Positions 58,651 through 64,000 of a stretch of 64,000 nucleotides of DNA are shown here, in pieces. The notes under the pieces are model-generated. The model was not told where the DNA came from and searched no databases. It saw nothing but the letters and a program-made list of their open reading frames with translations. The stretch comes from Selaginella moellendorffii (Eukaryota > Streptophyta > Lycopodiopsida > Selaginellales > Selaginellaceae). The DNA lies in assembly GCF_000143415.4 (NCBI RefSeq), contig NW_003314346.1, positions 195,939 to 259,938 of the forward strand, given 5' to 3'. Position numbers and translations under genes: made by a program. The number at the start of each line of letters is the position of its first letter. Positions within the stretch are counted from its first letter, which is position 1.

Positions 58651-59610
58651 CCTGAGGTGGCCAAAGAGCAGCGGAGGAAGGTCATACAAGACAAACCATC
58701 AGGTAAATAATAGTACATCCATTCCTAACCTTTTACCATTTCTAACATTGTCCATGTAGGTCGCAGAGCAAATGGTAAGTAGAGATTATTCAGTTGAATT
58801 AAGATACAAACTCTAGCCTTTAGTGTCGAGGAAGGATAGTGCCAAGCAAGGGTCGAAACGTATGTCCAATCCTTCAGAATCAGCAGTGCGCCCAAGTGAT
58901 ATCGGTCCTAGTTCCTCAATAGCAGTTGATGATAAATACAATATAGTCGATTCAATGTGCTAATGAGTTTGTTTTTAGTAGCACGGGAGGATACCATCTC
59001 AATCGAAGGGAGATATTTGGACATGCATATGGATCCACCAGTGGACTCTACTTGCCTGCAAGAGTCATCAGAGCTGGTGGAGGCTACTATCCATATCAAC
59101 GCCAAGCAAGCTGACCACGCTCCACTTGATGCTGCCTATACCACTGAGTCAATCTTGTCCACGTATCCAACTGACGGTGACCAGGCGCCATTGGACCCGC
59201 ATGAGGCCGCCCCAGCCGCCGAGCCGGTTGTATCCTCATTTCCAACAGACTCAACGTGTGCCCAATCGTCTGACTACGCGCCGTTGGAACCTCCCTACAC
59301 CGCCCCTGCTGCCTGTTCGGTCATGTCCACTTTGCCAACGGAGGCACCAGCTGAAATGGTGTGTGATCACACGCCATCGGAACCACCCCATGCCACTGTT
59401 GAGCCAGTTGTACCAGAGTCTTAGCTGAAATGGCATGTGCCCACACGCCATCGGATGCGATTGACCCACATTGCAGAGGAGAGTATTTCCGCCCTTCACG
59501 TTTCCTCGACTAAAACCCTCTCAACGACCATCAGGAGCACCATTCGCTAATATTGTAGATGGTAAAATTGACTTGTACCATTTTTTATGCTGACGCATTT
59601 CATTTCATAG

Positions 59611-60450
59611 TCACAGCGAAGGTACTGTATCGTTTTTGATCTGAACGGTGTCCTTTTCTCCCATGAGCGTAGCTCGTCCTCGAATGTCACTGCACCCTCC
59701 AAAGCCTGCGGTCGCAAGTTGGTCAAAAGAGACAGATTCACATTAATCACATGGGAGAAACTGCGAGATCTAATAATGACCATGCGACACTTAAAACAGA
59801 GGGCCGGGTTCAATTTGCAATTGGGAGTTTGGACATCCATGATGCGCCACAATGCATTAAAGTTGCTACAGATGATGTACGATCAGACGCGAGTAATATT
59901 ACCATTTGACTTTCTCCTAACGCAGGAGGATTGCTTGACTATGGTCCATGTGAGGAGTAGCAAACCCATCTTCGTCAAGCCAGAGGCTGTAGTGATGAAC
60001 CAGACTGCTAGGTCAAGCGAAATCCTCATCATCGATGACTCGCCGATTAAAACTGCAGCGAACACGCACACATATGCAGTGCACCCCATCTCTTGCAGTA
60101 TGGAAACTAGGGAGAAGAAACCGTATGTTCTGGGGGACCTTGCAAAATGGCTTGGAGCGATGGTGATAGAGAACCGGCTAGTCCAGGAGGTGGCTTCAGA
60201 AATCAACCAAATGGCAGATGGAACGATATATCAGAAGCCATTTGATCAGACAGACATCAGTCATCATTTATGGCATGTATATTGTCTAGCCAAGCACTAT
60301 CCACATCTCCATAATCTGCTCAACCGGATGGGTTCTTCGACCACTGAACATGAGCGTGGACGTATTAGAGAAGAGATGGCATTACTATTGGGTTTAAATC
60401 CTGATAGTGTGGAGAGTGATGAAATGCCAAGATTATTGTATAGGTGTTAG
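59611..60450 (+). other. NIF/FCP1-like HAD phosphatase domain of gene B
   Basis: Follows a TTTCATAG acceptor. Motif I is IVFDLNGVLF (59638), with Asn where the second catalytic Asp is usual; motif II is GVWTSM (about 59827); motif IV is ILIIDDSPIK (about 60025-60050), followed by HTYAVHP as in NLI-interacting-factor-like domains. The remainder is helical, with LAKWLGAMV, as in C-terminal-domain phosphatases of RNA polymerase II type. The motif I change may mean weak or no phosphatase activity. Confidence 0.72.
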
Positions 60451-60889
60451 AGGCAAAAAATAACAGTCTGAGATGACATGTATTTATTTAAAAATGTAAC
60501 TTATTATGGCATGGGGTTCCATGCCATTGTATTAATATTAAAAGACAATTCTTTGAGAGGATTTGCATTATACTAGAAGTGTTACAACATGTTATTGGAA
60601 GTCTACGAAGTTGTTTTATTAATAAGGGGAAAGTAAAGATTGAATGGGGACTTGGGCTCCACCTAGACTCGGAGCAATTGAGCCAATATTAAAAGGATGG
60701 AAAGAAATTGGACAACGATGACAAGGAGAAGAGAGAGGTGAAGCAGTGGCAGGGGGAGGAGAAGTGATTGAGTAGACATTTCCTTGTTTAAAATAAAATG
60801 GCATGTGCCTCAATGCAGTTGAATTTTGTTATATTTATATACTATATAAAGGTTTGGAAACCTTATTTTACAAGTGGGATAATGACAAT

Positions 60890-60913
60890 TCCCACTTTAA
60901 CGAAATAGAGCTT
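60890..60913 (-). repeat. Right terminal inverted repeat, copy 3
   Basis: Perfect 24-bp partner of 40554-40577, followed by TSD ACTA. Confidence 0.95.
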
Positions 60914-61380
60914 ACTAGACAACAATACAATCCACAAAACCAAAGAGTCAATCAAACTCCTGCTGGAAGACCACCAGCAACACGAGTAGTTCAAGCAGAA
61001 GTTGATGTAGAAGATGAAGAACAACTAATGACTAAAGAACCAGAAATTTTGGTAATCACAAGAACACAATATGAATGTCAACAACTTGATAATTATGAAG
61101 AACAAGATGAAAGTGATCAAGCATTAGAAATCGAGAATACTGAGTGGAAAAACAGTAAGAAAATACTTAACACCATTCAACAAGAGCTTCAAAACAAAGA
61201 TCCTGAAATTAGTAATGATCAAATATACAATTAAGACAACCAAACTCAAGTATTAAGCTTTACTCAAGATGAGCATACAACCATTGCCGAGCATATACTA
61301 CAACAGGGAATTACTTTAACCTTACAACAAATACTGCAAATAGCACTATATATGAAAAACTAAATCTTGAAAATATGTAA
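60914..61380 (+). pseudogene. Element E Gag tail and linker
   Basis: Continues the Gln/Asn-rich Gag frame (RQQYNPQNQRVNQ) into an acidic linker (DVEDEEQLMTKEPEIL), open to a stop at 61234. No catalytic motif. Confidence 0.7.
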
Positions 61381-61398
61381 TCGAAGGATCCTTGAAGC

Positions 61399-61992
61399 TT
61401 GCACACAAGAAAAACACCAATCTCAACAAATAAACAAGAACAAGTTGAAAGAATCCAACCCGGTGATTATGATGATAATGTACCTTGTATCAATATACAC
61501 ATCAATAAAAATCATATTGAAAGAGCTATCCTTGATGGAGGTTGTAGGGTTAGTATCATCAAATATGCACTATGCAAAGCTTTAGGTCTGGGCAATATAA
61601 AAATTGCACCATTCAATATACGCATGGCTGATCAAAGAGTTGTCAGACCAGCAGGCATCATCCATGATGTCTCTATGACAGTCAAAGGACATAAATTTAA
61701 AGTTAACTTTGTTGTGTTAAAAATGCCGATTGAAGAATCTTCTTACGAAATCTTGTTAGGCAGACCTTGGCTTAACAAAGCTGTTTCTGCACAGTATTGG
61801 ATGGAACATGAGATATGTATCCAATCCCAACAAGGACAAACTAAAATATCAACATTGACAAGCAAGAAAATCTCAAGAAGTTTCCGACCAACACAAACTC
61901 AAGAATATAATTGGGAAGAAGGCTTAGACAATCTTGAAGAAGCTAAATTATTTGAAGCATATTTTAAACTTAAGGCATATTCAAGAAATTGA
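61399..61992 (+). pseudogene. Element E aspartic protease region
   Basis: INIHINKNHIERAILDGGCRVSII is followed by ALGLG, then YEILLGRPWLNKA, the retropepsin pattern of plant gypsy elements. The catalytic triad reads D-G-G where D-[ST]-G is more usual; DGG is common in some plant gypsy lineages. The frame is open for 197 codons. Confidence 0.75.
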
Positions 61993-62279
61993 CCTCAACA
62001 GGATATTTCCTGTAACCAAGTATCAAGATTATGAAGATTCAAAACAACCCAATTTAAAGAAGACACATACAATAAAAACCACCATACAAAAAGCAAAACT
62101 AGTGATACAACCAGCATAATTACAAACTACAAAATATCACATAGATATACAAGACGAACCAGCACTCACCACTGAAAATCAAGAATTCAAACTTCACATA
62201 AATCTCAATGAAGATATTGAAGAATTAAATCTAGGGGTTCCCTCAAACCCACAAAACGTCTTAATAGCTACACAACTCG

Positions 62280-63000
62280 ACAAACCTTTTAAACTTGATG
62301 CTACTGCACTCTTTACTAAGTATAAAGATATCTTTGCTTAGTCATATAAAGACCTCAAGGGTATACCACCTAATTTATGTACACATCGAATCAAATTATT
62401 TCCAGGAATTCGACCCATTAAACAAACTGCTTACCAAATGAATCCAACATTCATTGAGAAGTAAAAGCTAAAATCAATAAACTCCTTGAAGCAGGATTTA
62501 TATATCCAATACAAAATGCTCAATGGCTATCACCTTTAGTCATTGTACCTAAAAAAAATGGGAAATTATGCATCTGTGTGAACTATAAAAAGTTAAATGA
62601 TGCCACTACAAAAGATGCCTTTCCCATCCCATTTTCAGATGAAATACTTGATGCTGTACCCGGTCATGAGATGTACTCATTTCTTGATGGTTTTTCATGC
62701 TACAATCAAGTACACATAGCTGTCGAAGATCAACATAAAATAGCTTTCATAAGTCCTTGGGGAGCATATGCATACATGTGAATGCCATTTGGATTAACTA
62801 ATGCCCCATTTACCTTTCAACGAATCATTACCGATACTTTCCAAGATTATCTCACAAATTTTATGCGAGTCTTTATGGATGATTTTAGTGCCTTTGGACC
62901 TAAAGACAAACACCTTGAATAACTCGAGAATGTTTTATCAAATGCAGACAAAACTAAGTTGCTCTTAATCCTAAAAAATGTACTTTCTTTGTTAAATTAG
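62280..63000 (+). pseudogene. Element E reverse transcriptase
   Basis: Recognisable motifs are EAGFIYPIQNAQWLSPLVIVPKKNGK, NYKKLNDATTKDAFPIPF, FLDGFSCYNQV, MPFGLTNAPFTFQ and VFMDDFSAFG (active site FMDD). TAG, TAA and TGA interruptions occur before the conserved SYKDLKG, near 62463, at 62779-62781 and near 62921, and there are small frame shifts. Confidence 0.85.
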
Positions 63001-63812
63001 GAATCTTACTTGGCCACATTGTTTCCACTCAAGGCATTCAAATTGATAAAGTTAAAACCGACGTCATTATGAAAATGCAACCACCTCATGATCTCAAAAG
63101 TTTGCAAAGTTTTTTGGGCAAGATAGGTTACCATAGAAGATTTATCAAGGACTATGCTAAAGTCGCTAAACCATTAACTGATTTACTCAAGAAAGACAAA
63201 TTTTATCACTCAACTCAAGAATGTCAACAAGCATTCTTGGTACTCAAAGAAAAACTTACACAAGCACCAATTCTGGTCCAACCAAACTGGACTCAAGAAT
63301 TTTTCATACAAGTTGATGCCTTTGACTATGTGCTAGGAGCAATACTTTGCCAAAGAAAAGATCATCATCGTGATCACCCCATATATTATGCAAGTTGACG
63401 ACTTTCTCCACTTGAAATGAATTATACAACCACAGAAAAAGAAGCCTTAGGCATGATATATGCCTTGACCAAATTCTGACATTATTTACTTTCCAACAAA
63501 GTCAAAATATTTGTTGATCATCAAGCATTGATTCATCTACTCAACAAACACATCCTTAGCAGACGAATAGCAAGATGGTTTTTGTTATTACAAGAATTTA
63601 ATTTTGAAATAGTTCACAAACCTAGCAAATACCACGAACAAGCTGATCATCTCAGCAAAATTACAACCGGAGAAAATATACAAGACCCCAATGATGACTT
63701 ACCTGATTCACATCTTTTTAATATTACCACCCACGATACACTTCAAGAAATCTTTCATTATTTAACTACTACAAAAGTTCCTACATCATGTACAATGCAA
63801 GATCAAAGGTAA
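63000..63812 (+). pseudogene. Element E RT end, RNase H and start of integrase region
   Basis: LGHIVSTQGIQ, FLGKIGYHRRFIKDYAK, then RNase H (FIQVDAFDYVLGAILCQ, TTTEKEALGMIYAL, VDHQALIHLL and HKPSKYHEQADHLSK). A TGA follows YYAS and another interrupts the middle. Sequence after 63812 resembles an integrase N-terminus (YLVIRGRLYRFG) with stops; the element continues outside the window. Confidence 0.85.
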
Positions 63813-64000
63813 CAATTAATCTTGAGGACACAACAATACTTAGTCATCAGAGGAAGACTCTATAGATTTGGACGTGATAATATATTAAGCATATATGCAA
63901 GCCAAGCACACCATGCTAGAATTGACTACTAATGAAACCAATACCACTCACGTTGTCCACAAAACAAGTCCACAACAATTACAAACCACTCTACTCAAGC

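Larger units (their letters stand above)
54849..60450 (+). pseudogene. Gene B, full-length form: ParB-like and NIF/HAD phosphatase domains, broken
   Basis: Start codon at 54849-54851, at the very end of exon 1. Introns inferred from signals and frame: 54852-55090, 56270-56323, 57646-57698, 57783-57820 (38 bp), 57911-57959, 58104-58150 and 58703-58759, then less certain ones up to the acceptor at 59610. Domains: N-terminal unknown domain (residues 1-170); Lys-rich linker; ParB-like domain (about 225-355, YTIDVSRIDIQ ... YAVSGQHFSLAMQ ... SHAQNVKQ); a long unrecognised middle; a basic segment; an acidic Glu/Asp tract (58440-58647); APL(D/E)P repeats (59110-59420); and a NIF/FCP1-like HAD domain (59611-60450). 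Lesions: frame shifts near 56200 and 56780, TAG 56257, TGA 56916, TAG 58648. It may originally have been one or two genes. Confidence 0.65.
41103..60819. repeat. Dispersed 22-bp palindromes in copy 3 (about 20 copies)
   Basis: Consensus ATGGCATGAGG/CCTCATGCCAT, with A/G and C/T changes that interchange CATG and CGTG-type halves. Copies begin near 41103 (partial), 41185, 41984, 42144, 42290, 43216, 43273, 45119, 45189, 45287, 53440 (partial), 54877, 54954, 55014, 56291, 57789, 57929, 58120, 59356, 59430, 60506 and 60798 (partial). None was seen in C1 or the other LTR elements. At least seven lie in gene B introns and three or four in coding sequence. Confidence 0.88.
40550..60917. mobile_element. 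DNA transposon copy 3, longest form, holding chromovirus C1
   Basis: The element proper is 40554-60913, with 24-bp inverted repeats and TSD ACTA at 40550-40553 and 60914-60917. Without C1 it is about 12.8 kb. It carries gene A (minus, broken), a small extra frame (41214-41471, minus) and the full-length gene B (plus, broken) with ParB-like and NIF/HAD domains. It preserves two segments absent from copies 1 and 2, so it shows the ancestral gene content. Neither protein gene is intact. Bases 40578-41102 and 60475-60889 hold no gene. Confidence 0.93.
39953..64000 (+). mobile_element. Degenerate Ty3/gypsy element E, split by DNA transposon copy 3 and cut by the window end
   Basis: Its Gag C-terminus is at 39953-40553. 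The rest (Gag tail, protease, RT, RNase H) runs from 60914 to the window end. Codon use and composition are AT-rich and Gln/Asn-rich, unlike C1. The 5' LTR and Gag N-terminus are missing at the junction with C2. Across the transposon the frame joins as QPQENQT / RQQYNPQNQ, confirming the insertion. It lacks C1-like sequence and its RT motif is FMDDF, so it is a different gypsy lineage. Confidence 0.88.

Noticed and set aside
41103-60819. CRISPR-like array
   Set aside because: The repeats are palindromic and dispersed hundreds of bases apart without regular spacers, in a eukaryotic transposon.

Overview
The window looks like a repeat-dense stretch of land-plant nuclear DNA. Evidence: TTTAGGG telomere-type repeats, initiator-Met-type primer sites (TGGTATCRGAGC) beside LTRs, a chromodomain-bearing Ty3/gypsy polyprotein, spliceosomal introns of about 40-55 bp, and almost no host gene sequence. 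The species cannot be named from the sequence; a large-genome bryophyte, lycophyte, fern or gymnosperm would all fit.

Layout. Bases 1-3554 are AT-rich with small repeats and no recognisable gene. From 3555 the window is a nest of mobile elements whose boundaries are supported by target-site duplications (TSDs). An old fragment of LTR type D (3555-4150) is followed by a decayed chromovirus, C2 (4151-39952). C2 is split twice. DNA transposon copy 1 (5024-14870, TSD AGTT) sits in its 5' LTR and itself holds a solo LTR of type B (10592-12422, TSD AAATG). Non-coding LTR element D (17064-36782, TSD GTATG) sits in its reverse-transcriptase region. D holds element B (19175-32330, minus strand, TSD ATAGG), and B holds DNA transposon copy 2 (21592-29388, inverted, TSD ATTA). 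From 39953 to the window end lies a second decayed gypsy element, E, split by DNA transposon copy 3 (40554-60913, TSD ACTA), which in turn holds a nearly intact chromovirus, C1 (45799-53325, TSD CTATG).

The most interesting system is the DNA transposon present three times. It has 24-bp terminal inverted repeats, 4-bp TSDs and two divergent genes. Gene A is a transposase-like protein of about 1,020-1,030 aa, open in copy 1. Gene B is a many-exon gene that in copy 3 joins an N-terminal domain, a ParB-like domain, basic and acidic linkers and a C-terminal NIF/FCP1-like HAD phosphatase domain. A 22-bp palindrome (ATGGCATGAGG/CCTCATGCCAT and variants) is scattered about 20 times through copy 3, often inside gene B's tiny introns, and I saw no copies in the surrounding LTR elements. 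A ParB-like protein encoded together with a family of dispersed palindromes suggests a parS-like binding-site system; that link is inference. Copies 1 and 2 share an in-frame deletion that removes most of gene B but keeps gene A.

Chromovirus C1 encodes one frame-consistent 1,556-aa Gag-Pol if two introns of 47 and 52 bp are removed. Removing the first restores the integrase D-35-E spacing exactly, so splicing would decide whether an active integrase is made.
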